The notes under the pieces: model-generated
Databases searched by the model: none
Seen by the model: the letters and a program-made list of their open reading frames with translations, nothing else
What the model was told of the DNA's origin: nothing
Made by a program: the position numbers and the translations under genes
Assembly (NCBI RefSeq): GCF_000235505.1
Contig: NZ_JH379027.1
Location: forward strand, 1,279,759-1,343,758
From: Hungatella hathewayi WAL-18680
Lineage (GTDB): Bacteria; Bacillota; Clostridia; Lachnospirales; Lachnospiraceae
Direction of reading: 5' to 3'
Length of the DNA: 64,000 bases
Shown here: positions 32,794-42,501 of the stretch, piece by piece
Position numbering within the stretch: the first letter of the stretch is position 1
Layout: every line of letters begins with the position of its first letter

Positions 32794-34149
32794 ATGAAGA
32801 AAAGAGTATTGGGTCTGACACTGGCCTTATCCATGGCAGCGGCAAGTCTGGCTGGCTGTGGCGGCGGTGGCACCACAGAGACCACAACCGCGGCGGCAGG
32901 TGATACGACAACGGCGGCAGCAGCCGAGACTACAACCGCAGCGGCGGCAGCAGGCGATACCGTTTTAAAATGGGCGGTATGGGATATTAACCTGACCACG
33001 TATTATCAGCCATTGATTGACGAGTTTGAGGCGGCCAATCCAGGCGTGAAGATTGAGATGGTAGACTTAGGTTCCGCGGATTACCAGACCGTACTGGCTA
33101 CCGAGCTGACAGGAAGCGGTTCCAACTTTGATGTGGTAACCATCAAGGATGTTCCGGGATATGCAACTCTGGTAAACAAGGGCGTTTTGGAGCCACTGGA
33201 TGACTATATCGCAAAAGACAATGTGGACTTATCCGCTTACGGCGGCGTGACCGACCAGGTGGTGATGAATGACAAATTATATGAGCTTCCATTCCGCAGC
33301 GATTTCTGGGTGGTATTCTACAACAAAGACGTATTTGACAACGCTGGCGTGGCTTACCCGACCAACGATATGACCTTTGAGCAGTACGATGAACTGGCAA
33401 GAAGCGTGACCAACACCACACCAGGTCAGGAAGTGTACGGCGCTCACTATCACACATGGCGTTCCGCAGTTCAGCTGTTCGGTATTCTGGATGGCAAGAA
33501 CTCCATCGTTGACGGAACCTATGATTTCTTAAAGCCTTACTATGAGATGGTTCTTGCGGAGCAGAATGACGGCGTATGCCAGGATTATGCTACCTTAAAG
33601 ACATCCAGCTTACATTATTCAGGAGCATTTGCACAGGGTAACATCGCTATGATGAACATGGGTGCATGGTATGTTCCAACTCTGATTGATAAGTTAAAAT
33701 CCGGTGAGTACGGTCCGGAAGTTGCCAACTGGGGCATTGTAAAATATCCTCACGCTGAGGGTGTGGAGCCAGGTACCACTCTTTCCGCTATCGCTTCTCT
33801 GGCAATTCCGACTTCCGCGCCGAACAAAGATTTGGCATGGGAATTCTTGAAATATGTCTGCGGTCCTGATGGAGCGGAGACGATTGCCAAGACAGGTACT
33901 TTCCCGGCTATCCAGACAGATGCCGTAGTTGAGGCTATTTCCAGCCTGGAAGGATTCCCGGAGGATGAGGGAAGCGCTGAGGCTCTCAAGACAGCCAAGA
34001 CTTATCTGGAAATGCCAGTTCATCCAAAGAGCGCTGAGATTGAAATCGTGTTGAACGAAGCTCATGACGCTATCATGACAGAGGGCAGCACCATCGACGA
34101 GGGTATCGCTCAGATGAACGAGCAGGTAGGAGCAATCTTAGCCCAGTAA
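32794..34149 (+). CDS. Sugar ABC transporter substrate-binding lipoprotein
   Basis: A 451-residue family-1 extracellular solute-binding protein. The lipobox is LAGC at residues 21-24, followed by a Thr/Ala-rich linker (TTTAAAGDTTTAAAAETTTA). The binding domain starts VLKWAVWDINLTTYYQPLID and includes the late GAWYVP and LAWEFLKYVCG segments usual for the family. The SD is GAGGAGG. It delivers an oligosaccharide, probably containing uronic acid in view of the neighbours, to the two permeases that follow. A hairpin after the gene may favour its own mRNA over the permease part. The ATPase is not encoded here; such systems often share an MsmX-type ATPase. Confidence 0.92.
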   Translation: MKKRVLGLTLALSMAAASLAGCGGGGTTETTTAAAGDTTTAAAAETTTAAAAAGDTVLKWAVWDINLTTYYQPLIDEFEAANPGVKIEMVDLGSADYQTVLATELTGSGSNFDVVTIKDVPGYATLVNKGVLEPLDDYIAKDNVDLSAYGGVTDQVVMNDKLYELPFRSDFWVVFYNKDVFDNAGVAYPTNDMTFEQYDELARSVTNTTPGQEVYGAHYHTWRSAVQLFGILDGKNSIVDGTYDFLKPYYEMVLAEQNDGVCQDYATLKTSSLHYSGAFAQGNIAMMNMGAWYVPTLIDKLKSGEYGPEVANWGIVKYPHAEGVEPGTTLSAIASLAIPTSAPNKDLAWEFLKYVCGPDGAETIAKTGTFPAIQTDAVVEAISSLEGFPEDEGSAEALKTAKTYLEMPVHPKSAEIEIVLNEAHDAIMTEGSTIDEGIAQMNEQVGAILAQ

Positions 34150-34184
34150 TTCGTTAGAACAGGAATCAAAAACAGTGACAGTTG

Positions 34185-34211
34185 TGAGGCGGGCTTAAAA
34201 AACCCGCCTCA
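34185..34211 (+). other. mRNA hairpin between binding protein and permeases
   Basis: A perfect 9-bp GC-rich stem, TGAGGCGGG / CCCGCCTCA, without a T run. It is likely to stabilise the upstream message or to cause partial termination. Confidence 0.5.
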
Positions 34212-34349
34212 TATTGAGAGAAGGTGCTTAAGGCGTTCAGCGAAGGAAACGGATGAATGCCTGCCGGCTTCGATGGATGCCTTAGGCACTTTGGAAAACA
34301 TAAAAAGGGAAAAGGAGGATAAGCCGGTAACGAGTGGCTTGACAGAGGG

Positions 34350-35426
34350 ATGGAAAAAAAGGCGAAACAAATTGACCAGGCAAAAGTAAAGGAAAAGCTG
34401 GCAAAACTGGAGCCGCAGCTGGCTGAACTGCAGCGGCAGCTGGCGGAGACGACAGACAAGAGAAAACAGGGGAAGCTGGTAGAGAAAATCGAGTATACCC
34501 AGGGGAAAATCAAACAGGTGAAAACCGGACAGCGGATGAGCCGCCAGGAGAAGCGGGATTTGATTGCCTACTCGTTTATAGCGCCCAACTTCATCGGGTT
34601 TGCGGTATTTACGCTGGTACCCATTATCTTTGCGTTCGTGCTGGCATTTGCCAAGTGGGACGGGAACAATGCCATGGAGTTTGTGGGACTGAGTAACTTC
34701 TTTAGGGCATTTACCAACGACAGGTTTATCGCTTCTTTTAAGAACACGATTCTCTACTGTATCGGGACAGTTCCGCTGACACTGGCGGCGGCTCTGGGAC
34801 TGGCGATTATTCTGAATCAGAAGGTGAAAGGAAGAAACTTCTTCCGTACCGTCAGTTTCTTCCCCTACGTGGCATCCCTGGTTGCGGTGGCGGCGGTTTG
34901 GAATATGCTGTTCAGCCCGCAGAAGAGTGGTCCGGTCAATATGCTGTTATACAATTTAGGCGTGGCGGCCAACCATCTGCCAAAATGGTCCGCGGATAAG
35001 GACTGGGTCATGTTCACGGTTGTCCTGTTCAGTGTGTGGAAGAACATGGGTTACTATATGGTTATCTATCTGGCGGGACTTCAGGGAATCAATGCGGAGC
35101 TCTATGAGGCGGCCAGTCTGGACGGGGCCAACACGTGGCAGAGATTCCGCTATATTACCTGGCCCCAGCTTCGGCCGACTACATTTTTTGTCACCATCAT
35201 TTTGACAATCAACTGCTTTAAGGTGTATGACATCGTCTACATGCTGGCGGGCGGTTCCAACGGAATCCTGAACAAGTCGGCGATTGTCCTTGTTTACCAC
35301 ATTTATGAGGAAGCGTTTAGAAACTGGGATTTGGGCTATGCAAGCGCGGTGGCTATGGTGCTGTTCCTGCTTGTCCTTGCCGTGACTCTGATTCAGTTCA
35401 GAGGCGAGAAAAAATATGCGAATTAG
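34350..35426 (+). CDS. Sugar ABC transporter permease (MalF type)
   Basis: A 358-residue membrane protein with six membrane segments and the EAA loop (ELYEAASLDGANTWQRFRYI) that docks on the ATPase. The first 65 residues are an unusual charged coiled-coil tail (AKVKEKLAKLEPQLAELQRQ), longer than in most MalF-like permeases. ATG 34350 is the only start codon downstream of an in-frame stop; its SD is poor (AGAGGG touching the ATG). It pairs with the next gene to form the channel. Confidence 0.9.
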   Translation: MEKKAKQIDQAKVKEKLAKLEPQLAELQRQLAETTDKRKQGKLVEKIEYTQGKIKQVKTGQRMSRQEKRDLIAYSFIAPNFIGFAVFTLVPIIFAFVLAFAKWDGNNAMEFVGLSNFFRAFTNDRFIASFKNTILYCIGTVPLTLAAALGLAIILNQKVKGRNFFRTVSFFPYVASLVAVAAVWNMLFSPQKSGPVNMLLYNLGVAANHLPKWSADKDWVMFTVVLFSVWKNMGYYMVIYLAGLQGINAELYEAASLDGANTWQRFRYITWPQLRPTTFFVTIILTINCFKVYDIVYMLAGGSNGILNKSAIVLVYHIYEEAFRNWDLGYASAVAMVLFLLVLAVTLIQFRGEKKYAN

Positions 35427-35440
35427 GAGGATGATGTGAG

Positions 35441-36277
35441 ATGAAAGTACAGAGTACCAGTTATAAAATCAGCCGTGTCGTCCTCTATGTAGTGTTAATT
35501 GCACTGGCGGTGTTGATGCTGATTCCTTTTGCATGGATGCTGTCGGCTTCCCTGAAGCTGGATAAGGACGTGTTTTTATTCCCAATCAAGTGGATTCCTG
35601 AGAATCCCAGATGGGCCAACTATGTGGATATCTGGACGAAGATTCCGCTGGCGAAGTTTGTGTTAAATACCACGAAGCTGACCATTATCGTGACGATTTT
35701 GCAGCTGTTTACCAGCAGCTTCGCGGCGTATGCATTTGCCAAATTGAAATTTAAACATAGGGATTTACTGTTTTTAGCTTACGTATCCACCATCGCTATG
35801 CCGTGGCAGGTGTACATGGTGCCCCAGTTTATCATGATGAGGTCCATGGGGATGAATGACTCCCATATGGCGATTATCTGTCTCCAGGCGTTCTCGGCCT
35901 TCGGTGTGTTTATGATGAGACAGTTCTACCAGGGGATTCCCGATGAGCTGTGTGAGGCGGCCAGAATTGACGGAATGAATGAGTACCAGATTTGGTATAA
36001 GATTATGCTGCCGCTGTCGAAGCCGGCGCTGTCGACCCTGACAATCTTTACCTTTGTGAGCACCTGGAACGATTTCCTGGGGCCGATGATTTACTTGAAG
36101 ACCGAGGCGAAGAAAACCTTGCAGATTGGACTGAGAATGTTTATCAGCCAGTATTCCTCCGAGTATGGACTGATTATGGCGGCATCGGTGCTGTCGCTGA
36201 TTCCGGTGCTGGTGGTGTTCCTGTCTCTCCAGAAATATTTTGTGGAAGGGATTGCGGCAACCGGCGTGAAAGGGTAA
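35441..36277 (+). CDS. Sugar ABC transporter permease (MalG type)
   Basis: A 278-residue membrane protein with six segments and the EAA loop (ELCEAARIDGMNEYQIWYKI). The family ending LQKYFVEGIAATGVKG is present. It starts 14 bp after the first permease with GGAGGATG upstream. The two permeases form the membrane channel for the oligosaccharide bound by the lipoprotein at 32794. Confidence 0.92.
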   Translation: MKVQSTSYKISRVVLYVVLIALAVLMLIPFAWMLSASLKLDKDVFLFPIKWIPENPRWANYVDIWTKIPLAKFVLNTTKLTIIVTILQLFTSSFAAYAFAKLKFKHRDLLFLAYVSTIAMPWQVYMVPQFIMMRSMGMNDSHMAIICLQAFSAFGVFMMRQFYQGIPDELCEAARIDGMNEYQIWYKIMLPLSKPALSTLTIFTFVSTWNDFLGPMIYLKTEAKKTLQIGLRMFISQYSSEYGLIMAASVLSLIPVLVVFLSLQKYFVEGIAATGVKG

Positions 36278-36305
36278 GATAGGGTCAGAAAGAAACATGG
36301 GAGTG

Positions 36306-36334
36306 AACCGGTGGCAGGTGTGCCGCCGGTTTTC
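36306..36334 (+). other. Hairpin between permease and GH88 genes
   Basis: AACCGGTGGCA / TGCCGCCGGTT (one G-U) followed by TTTCC. A weak terminator or processing site inside the operon. Confidence 0.4.
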
Positions 36335-36428
36335 CTGGCATCCGGATACAGGGCAGTGTCTGACAAAGAGGAGATGGAGCAGCCTGGCGGGCCGGATAGC
36401 AATATGGCGAAGAGGAGAGTAAGAGAAG

Positions 36429-37631
36429 ATGAATGAGAGGACAGAAGCCCTTCTGGCAGGGAAATCTGAGATTGAGGAGAGAGACGTGGCCACGGCCATG
36501 GATTTTGCGCTGGAGCAGGTGAAGAGCAACCTGGCGGAGTTTACGTATCAGTTTAAGAAGGCATACAGCGAGGAGGGGATGTATCACCCTACGGAAAATG
36601 TGAACTGGACCACCGGATTCTGGACCGGGCAGGTGTGGCTGGCCTATGAGTGGGCGAAGCGGATTGGCGATGAGGCCGGAGCGGAAGCCTTAAAGGCGGC
36701 CGGGGAAATCCAGATTGAGAATTTCCTGGAGCGGATTGAGAAGAAGATCGAGGTGGACCACCACGATATGGGATTTCTCTATTCCCCGTCCTGCGTGGCG
36801 GGATTTAAGCTGGTGGGAAGTGAGAAGGGGAAGGAGGCGGCCGTCAAGGCGGCGGACCAGCTCATTTCCAGATTCCATCCGGTAGGGGAGTTTATCCAGG
36901 CGTGGGGGCCTATGGATCAGCCGGAAAATTACCGGTTTATCATTGACTGTCTGCTGAATCTGCCGCTGTTATACTGGGCGTCGGAGGAGACCGGGGATGA
37001 GAAATACCGGGAGATTGCGGGGAAACATCTGCGCACAGCGGCCGCCAATGTAATCCGGGAGGATTACTCCACCTGGCATACGTTCTTTATGAATATGGAG
37101 ACGGGGGCGCCGGACCATGGGGCCACCTGTCAGGGATACCGGGACGGCTCCGCCTGGGCCAGAGGCCAGGCATGGGGCGTGTACGGCATGGCGCTGGCTT
37201 ACCGGTATACCGGCCGGAAGGAGTATATTGAGGATTTCAAACATGTGACGGGATATTTCCTGGAGCATCTGCCGGAGGATTTGGTGCCTTACTGGGATTT
37301 GGAGTTTGGCGACGGCTCCGGGGAGCCGAGAGATTCCTCCTCCGCGTCCATTGCGGCCTGTGGAATGCTGGAGATGGCGAAATATCTGGAGGGGGACGAC
37401 GCGGCTTACTACACAGGAATTGCGAAGAAGCTGATGAAATCGGTGGTGGATTCCTATGCGGTGAAGGATCAGGCAGAGTCCAACGGACTGGTGTTGCACA
37501 GCACTTACTCCAAAAAATCGCCCTATAACACCTGTACGCCGGAAGGGGTGGACGAGTGCAATATCTGGGGAGATTATTTCTATATGGAAGCATTGATGAG
37601 ACTTGCAGGTGACTGGAATCCCTACTGGTAA
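36429..37631 (+). CDS. GH88 unsaturated glucuronyl hydrolase
   Basis: A 400-residue cytoplasmic (alpha/alpha)6-barrel enzyme. It removes the unsaturated uronic acid left at the end of oligosaccharides by polysaccharide lyases. Family motifs: NWTTGFWTGQVWLAYEWA; Asp in HHDMGF; the second key Asp in FIIDCLLNLPLLYWA; and QGYRDGSAWARGQAWGVYG. Length is normal for the family. It follows the transporter genes and completes the route import, then opening of the unsaturated end. With the heparinase-like lyase it points to a glycosaminoglycan or similar uronate glycan as substrate. Confidence 0.9.
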   Translation: MNERTEALLAGKSEIEERDVATAMDFALEQVKSNLAEFTYQFKKAYSEEGMYHPTENVNWTTGFWTGQVWLAYEWAKRIGDEAGAEALKAAGEIQIENFLERIEKKIEVDHHDMGFLYSPSCVAGFKLVGSEKGKEAAVKAADQLISRFHPVGEFIQAWGPMDQPENYRFIIDCLLNLPLLYWASEETGDEKYREIAGKHLRTAAANVIREDYSTWHTFFMNMETGAPDHGATCQGYRDGSAWARGQAWGVYGMALAYRYTGRKEYIEDFKHVTGYFLEHLPEDLVPYWDLEFGDGSGEPRDSSSASIAACGMLEMAKYLEGDDAAYYTGIAKKLMKSVVDSYAVKDQAESNGLVLHSTYSKKSPYNTCTPEGVDECNIWGDYFYMEALMRLAGDWNPYW

Positions 37632-37661
37632 TTGGAAGGCAGGGTAAAAAGGAGAGCTAAG

Positions 37662-39533
37662 ATGAGATTACATACAAAACAGGATTTCCGGGATTGGATG
37701 TTTCAGGTGTTGAATCCGCTGAAACCGCTTTATAGCGAGGGAGGCGCGAGACTGCATCTGGGGGATACAGGAGTGACTTATCCCCAGGTGAGCATAGAGA
37801 TGGAAGCATTTTCCCGCCCGCTCTGGGCGCTGGTGCCCTACTGGCTGGGCGGTGGTGCGGAGAGGAGAGACGGGAAGGCAGGAGCCGCAGGTAATGGCCG
37901 GGCGGAGAGGAAAGCTGGGGAAGCAGGAGCTGCAGACCAGTTGGCCGGAGTGGAATATGCAGCCGGAAAAGGCAGGGTGACAGGGACGAAAAATGCCTGT
38001 GAACATACCGCGGACATCACCTTCGAGGAATTATACCGGAAGGGGCTGGCGAACGGCACCAACCCGGACCACCCGGAATACTGGGGCGGATTTAACGATT
38101 ATGACCAGCGGTTTGTGGAGATGGCGGCCATCGCCTCCGGGATTATCTTTGCGCCGGAGAAGGTGTGGGAGCCGCTCAATGAGACGGAGAAAGCCAACCT
38201 GGCAGCGTGGCTGTACGGGATTAATGAGTATGTGATTCCCGACTGCAACTGGCAGTTTTTCATGATTCTTGTCAATGTGGCACTGAGAGAGCAGGGCTGC
38301 AAGTATAGCGCTGAAAAGCTGGAGTCGGGACTTGATAAGATTGAGAGCTATTATTTGGGGGACGGCTGGTACCGGGATGGCGCGTCCAGCCAGAAGGATT
38401 ACTATATCTCCTTTGCCATGCATTATTATGGACTGCTGTATGCCGTGGCCATGGAGGACAGCCGGGAGGAAGAAGAGCGGGAGCGGTGCCGCCGGTTCAA
38501 GGAGCGGGCGGAGATGTTTGCCGAAGATTTCCTCTACTGGTTTGATGAGAACGGGGCGGCCCTGCCCTTTGGGCGGAGTCTTTCTTACCGGTTCGGGGAG
38601 GCGGCCTTCTGGTCGGCCTATGTGTTCGCCGGGCTGGATGGCGTGCCGGTGGCGGTGGTGAAGGGAATTCTGGCCCGCCATTTAAACTGGTGGATGGAGC
38701 AGAAGATGTTTGACCGGGACGGTGTGCTGACCATTGGCTACGCCTATCCCAACCTGGTCATGGCGGAGCGGTACAATGCGCCAGGTTCCCCCTACTGGGG
38801 CATGAAGACCCTGCTCTGTCTCGGTCTGCCGGACGACCATCCATTCTGGAGCGTGGAGGCGGCGCCGATGCCGAAGCTGAAGGCGGTGAAGCCGCTGTAT
38901 CAGGCGGATATGCTGATGCACCGCCACGACGGCGATGTGGTGGCCTATGCGGCCGGCGTGTGTGAGAAATACGGCCACGGCCATGTGCCGGAGAAGTATT
39001 CCAAGTTCGCCTACTCCACACGGTTCGGATTCTCCGTGGCAAAGAGCCAGATTGTGCTTCACGAGAACGCGCCGGACTCCGCGCTGGCATTTGTCATCGA
39101 CGGGGACGACTATGTGTTTGTCCGCAAGGTGAGTCTGGACAGCGAAGTGCAGCAGGACCGCGTAATAAGCATCTGGCAGCCCTTCCCCGGAATCCGGGTG
39201 TCTTCCACGGTGATACCGACAGAGCATGGACATAAGAGGATACATAAGATAGAGAGTGATTACAACTGCACCGCTTACGACTGCGGATTCGCCGTGGAGA
39301 AATTTACGGACGGATATGAGGAACATGCGGCGGAAAACACGGCCACGGTGAAGTATGCAAGACAGGGCTGCACGGTCACCGGCCGCGGCCCTAAGGCCGC
39401 CGGTCTCGTCATCGGTGCGGACCCCAACACCAACGTACTGTATCCAAACGCGTCGATTCCGGCGGTGTCCTATCGGATTGAGAAGGACGCTGCCGTGCGG
39501 ATTGAGACGGAGATTGAGACATTTTATGAATAG
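37662..39533 (+). CDS. DUF2264 family protein in the uronate locus
   Basis: A 623-residue cytoplasmic protein with the DUF2264 layout: an N-terminal helical barrel half (DFRDWMFQVLNPLKPLYSEG; NPDHPEYWGGFNDYDQRFVE; DGASSQKDYYISFAMHYYGL) and a C-terminal beta half. ATG 37662 has AAAGGAG; TTG 37632 is in frame but has no SD. DUF2264 genes are often found beside lyases and GH88 or GH105 enzymes in uronate loci; the activity is not established, though a glycoside hydrolase or lyase role is likely from the fold. A variable Ala/Gly/Glu-rich loop (about 75-110) is an insertion. Confidence 0.82.
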   Translation: MRLHTKQDFRDWMFQVLNPLKPLYSEGGARLHLGDTGVTYPQVSIEMEAFSRPLWALVPYWLGGGAERRDGKAGAAGNGRAERKAGEAGAADQLAGVEYAAGKGRVTGTKNACEHTADITFEELYRKGLANGTNPDHPEYWGGFNDYDQRFVEMAAIASGIIFAPEKVWEPLNETEKANLAAWLYGINEYVIPDCNWQFFMILVNVALREQGCKYSAEKLESGLDKIESYYLGDGWYRDGASSQKDYYISFAMHYYGLLYAVAMEDSREEEERERCRRFKERAEMFAEDFLYWFDENGAALPFGRSLSYRFGEAAFWSAYVFAGLDGVPVAVVKGILARHLNWWMEQKMFDRDGVLTIGYAYPNLVMAERYNAPGSPYWGMKTLLCLGLPDDHPFWSVEAAPMPKLKAVKPLYQADMLMHRHDGDVVAYAAGVCEKYGHGHVPEKYSKFAYSTRFGFSVAKSQIVLHENAPDSALAFVIDGDDYVFVRKVSLDSEVQQDRVISIWQPFPGIRVSSTVIPTEHGHKRIHKIESDYNCTAYDCGFAVEKFTDGYEEHAAENTATVKYARQGCTVTGRGPKAAGLVIGADPNTNVLYPNASIPAVSYRIEKDAAVRIETEIETFYE

Positions 39534-39560
39534 AGTTTCATATAGAGATTTACAGAAAAA

Positions 39561-39596
39561 GAGCAGGTGGGAATCGACCCCGCCTGCTCTTTTTTA
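39561..39596 (+). terminator. Terminator of the uronate operon
   Basis: An 11-bp stem (GAGCAGGTGGG / CCCGCCTGCTC, one G-U) and seven T, with an A run on the other side. Confidence 0.85.
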
Positions 39597-39681
39597 TATC
39601 ATAGGAAAGTGCTCTATGATACAAAAACGCTCCGCTATGGATGCGCACTCCGCGCTAAGGAAGTATGGCCGCTAAAGCGAC

Positions 39682-39717
39682 CGCGCTCCGGCGCGAGAGT
39701 CTGACTCGGCAGACTCT
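39682..39717. other. Two adjacent hairpins after nudC
   Basis: CGCGC/GCGCG (39682-39695) and AGAGTCTG/CAGACTCT (39696-39717) abut the nudC stop codon. Possibly the 3' end of the nudC message, though without a T run on that strand. Confidence 0.35.
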
Positions 39718-40557
39718 TTATTCGATCTCATGGTCTCTGAAATACCGTATCATATTCCAGGTCAAACTGTTCTGGGAGCCGTCATCCGGGATATCTTCCC
39801 GCTCAAACCATTCCGCCAGCGCCAGCTCCTCCTCGTCCAGCGTAATCTCGTCCGGGCTTTCCAAATCGCAGAAAAAACCCATCAGAAGCGTGCCGGAGAA
39901 GGACCAGGGCTGGCTGGCATAGTAGCGGATATTGGTTACTTTCAGACCGACTTCCTCCATGACTTCCCGCTTCACCGTCTCCTCCGCGGTCTCCCCAATC
40001 TCCACAAACCCGGCCAGCAGCGCGTATTTCTGATAGGTCCGCCCCGCATATTTAGAGAGCAGCAGCCGGTTTCCATCGGTCAGTCCGATGATAACAGCCG
40101 GTGATATCTTCGGGTACTCGACCGTATGGCAGGTTTCACACCGGAGCATCCGTTCCTTCTCATCTGGCTTCATCAGCCCGCCGCACCGCCCGCAGAAATG
40201 GTGGTCCCGGTACCAGCCGTAGAGCTGCCAGCCCGTGATGCCCGCAAAGGCGAGGTGCTGGGGAACGCATTTCCCAAACACTTCCGTGTTCTCCATGGAA
40301 AAGCAGGAGGGGGCCGGAATATTCACATGTTCCAGCAGGTAAAAGCCCTGTCCGTCAATGGAAAACAGGTAAGTATAATGCTCATAAATATCCGGGTTCC
40401 TCTCCTCCAAATCCCGGAACCGGGGATAGTCAATCTCCCCCTCCCGGCGGCAGGCCAGCACGTCATGCTCCTCATAGTAGAGGGCGTAGCTGTCAGGAAC
40501 CGGAGGCTTGGGCCGGTAGGCGTTGTCAAATTGGTGTGGGGCGATATCTTGTATCAT
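39718..40557 (-). CDS. nudC: NAD(+) diphosphatase / Nudix hydrolase NudC
   Basis: A 279-residue cytoplasmic Nudix enzyme that splits NAD(H) to NMN and AMP, and in some bacteria removes NAD caps from RNA. The four zinc cysteines are seen in CGRCGG and CETCHTVEYPK-like context, the Nudix box in GFVEIGETAEETVKREVMEE followed by VG, and the NudC marker SQPWSFSGTLLMGF just after it. Length is normal. The SD is AAGGAGA. It lies alone between the two sugar loci on the minus strand. Confidence 0.93.
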   Translation of the reverse strand: MIQDIAPHQFDNAYRPKPPVPDSYALYYEEHDVLACRREGEIDYPRFRDLEERNPDIYEHYTYLFSIDGQGFYLLEHVNIPAPSCFSMENTEVFGKCVPQHLAFAGITGWQLYGWYRDHHFCGRCGGLMKPDEKERMLRCETCHTVEYPKISPAVIIGLTDGNRLLLSKYAGRTYQKYALLAGFVEIGETAEETVKREVMEEVGLKVTNIRYYASQPWSFSGTLLMGFFCDLESPDEITLDEEELALAEWFEREDIPDDGSQNSLTWNMIRYFRDHEIE

Positions 40558-40666
40558 GATTTTTTCTCCTTGGTGTTTAGTCGTTCTAATTGTTTTCAGT
40601 ATAGTACCATCGGGGACATTTTACAAGATGCTTCGGGATTAGGGGAGTGTCCTCTGTTTTTTTACG

Positions 40667-40695
40667 TTGGAAGTAGGAAAGATGTGTGATAAAAT
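40667..40695 (+). promoter_or_regulatory. Promoter of the second YesMN pair
   Basis: TTGGAA (40667-40672), 17 bp, TAAAAT (40690-40695), 34 bp before the kinase. Confidence 0.5.
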
Positions 40696-40728
40696 ATAGA
40701 AAAATATGGAAATGGCAGGGAGAGCGGG

Positions 40729-42501
40729 ATGTGGGTAGATAAACGGAAAGAGTTGAAATCATCATATTACAGAAGTTTTCTTGCGCTGATTGTGGTTCCC
40801 ATCCTGGTGGTCATTCTGGTGTCCATTGGCATCATAAGAACGATGATGAAGGATGCGGCCGTTGAGAATATCAAGAGGGCCCAGGATAATATTGTCTCCA
40901 CGTTAAACAGCGAGGTGAAGGACGTGTCACTCCGCCTCTCCCATTTTGTGTACGTGAATGACAACGAGATTATGAAGGTGGCAGCGAGGACGGATACTGA
41001 CGATATTGGGGACAGGCATACCTACACAACGATGCTGACGGAGGCATTTAACTATTCCATGGTTCCGGTTCAGGACATCTTATCCGCGGCCTTCTATATG
41101 AAGGATGGAAAAATCACCTACATGAAGGACGATGTGCTGTTTCGGGATGAGGAGGTGAAAGCCTCCGACTGGTATCAGGCCGCACTGGCGGACAAGAATA
41201 TGGTGAAAATCGGCTATTACAACACCAGGGTCACGGTTTCCAGCTCCGGCAGCAACGCTTTCACACTGGTAGCCGGTCTGGCGCCAGGGATTGATGTGGA
41301 CAGGGACGAACATGTGGAAATGGTGGCGCTGTACGTGACATCCCAGGTGGGAAATCTGATTCGGGATTACGACCGGGAAGGAAATCTTGGCACAACGGTG
41401 ATTCTTGACAAGGATGGAAATGTGCTGTTTGACAGGATGGATACGGCCGGTCTTCTGCCGGAGGAGATATCTGCAGATGGGGCGGCGGTGACCCACTACC
41501 GGGTGAAGGGACGGGAGTATGTCTGCGCGGTGTCCGTGGAGCCGATGACCGGCTGCCGGATCGCCAGTGTGGTGGAATCGGAGACATTGACCAGGGATTT
41601 CAACCGGATAGCGGCGGTGATTGTCTGTGTGATGGTGGGGTTATTTGTCCTGTTCTACTTCTTTTCCAGCTATTTCCTTCGCAATATTATCGAACCGATT
41701 CACAATACCGTGGAGGGAATGCAGAAGGTGGAGGAGGGCAGTCTCACCGTACATATCGAGCCGGCCGGACAGGCGGAGCTGCGGACGATGATACATTCCT
41801 TCAACCGGATGACCCGGCGGTTAAAACAGTTGATTGAGGATAATGAGGAGCAGCAGAAGAAGAAACATGAGGCGGAGATACGGGCGCTCCAGTCCCAGAT
41901 CAACCCGCATTTTCTGGTGAACTCCCTAAGCTCTATCAAGTTCATCGCCCAGGTGTCCAAGTTTGATTCCATCGCGAAGATGGCGGAGGCGCTGATTAAA
42001 ATTCTTTCCTGTTCATTCCGGAGCAGCGCCGGCTATTATTCCCTGAAAGAGGAGCTGGATGTGCTGGACAGCTTTATCTACCTGATGAAAATCCGGTATT
42101 CCGACGGATTTGACATCCGGTATGAGGTGGAGGAATCCTGTATGGACTGTCTTGTTCCCCGGCTGATTCTCCAGCCCATTGTGGAAAATTCCATTGTACA
42201 CGGGTTTGACGAGATGGAGGAGGATATCGGTCAGATTGTGGTGGCGGCCAGCAAGCAGGACGATTTTCTGGTGATTCAGATTAGAGATAACGGAAAAGGG
42301 ATGACGAAGGAGGAGATGGAAGCCCTGCTTTCGGGAAAAGAGACGGGAGAGAAGGACCATTCCAGCATCGGGATATCCAATGTCAACGCGAGACTGGTGC
42401 TCAATTACGGGAAGGACTGTGAACTTAAGATGGAAAGCGAAACCGGTGTCTATACCATGACGGTTCTGCGTCTTCCAATTCGAAGAAGGGAGGAGAAGTG
42501 A
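40729..42501 (+). CDS. Membrane sensor histidine kinase (YesM-like)
   Basis: A 590-residue kinase. Membrane segments are near residues 15-38 (FLALIVVPILVVILVSIGI) and 290-312 (VIVCVMVGLFVLFYFFSSYF), with an outer Cache-like sensor between. Then come HAMP, the His box SQINPHFLVNSLSSIKF, and the ATPase motifs ENSIVHGFDE and IRDNGKGMTKE. It overlaps the regulator by one base (TGATG). It should report a galactoside-type sugar, given the lacZ-linked transporter that follows; the ligand is inferred from context. Confidence 0.92.
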   Translation: MWVDKRKELKSSYYRSFLALIVVPILVVILVSIGIIRTMMKDAAVENIKRAQDNIVSTLNSEVKDVSLRLSHFVYVNDNEIMKVAARTDTDDIGDRHTYTTMLTEAFNYSMVPVQDILSAAFYMKDGKITYMKDDVLFRDEEVKASDWYQAALADKNMVKIGYYNTRVTVSSSGSNAFTLVAGLAPGIDVDRDEHVEMVALYVTSQVGNLIRDYDREGNLGTTVILDKDGNVLFDRMDTAGLLPEEISADGAAVTHYRVKGREYVCAVSVEPMTGCRIASVVESETLTRDFNRIAAVIVCVMVGLFVLFYFFSSYFLRNIIEPIHNTVEGMQKVEEGSLTVHIEPAGQAELRTMIHSFNRMTRRLKQLIEDNEEQQKKKHEAEIRALQSQINPHFLVNSLSSIKFIAQVSKFDSIAKMAEALIKILSCSFRSSAGYYSLKEELDVLDSFIYLMKIRYSDGFDIRYEVEESCMDCLVPRLILQPIVENSIVHGFDEMEEDIGQIVVAASKQDDFLVIQIRDNGKGMTKEEMEALLSGKETGEKDHSSIGISNVNARLVLNYGKDCELKMESETGVYTMTVLRLPIRRREEK

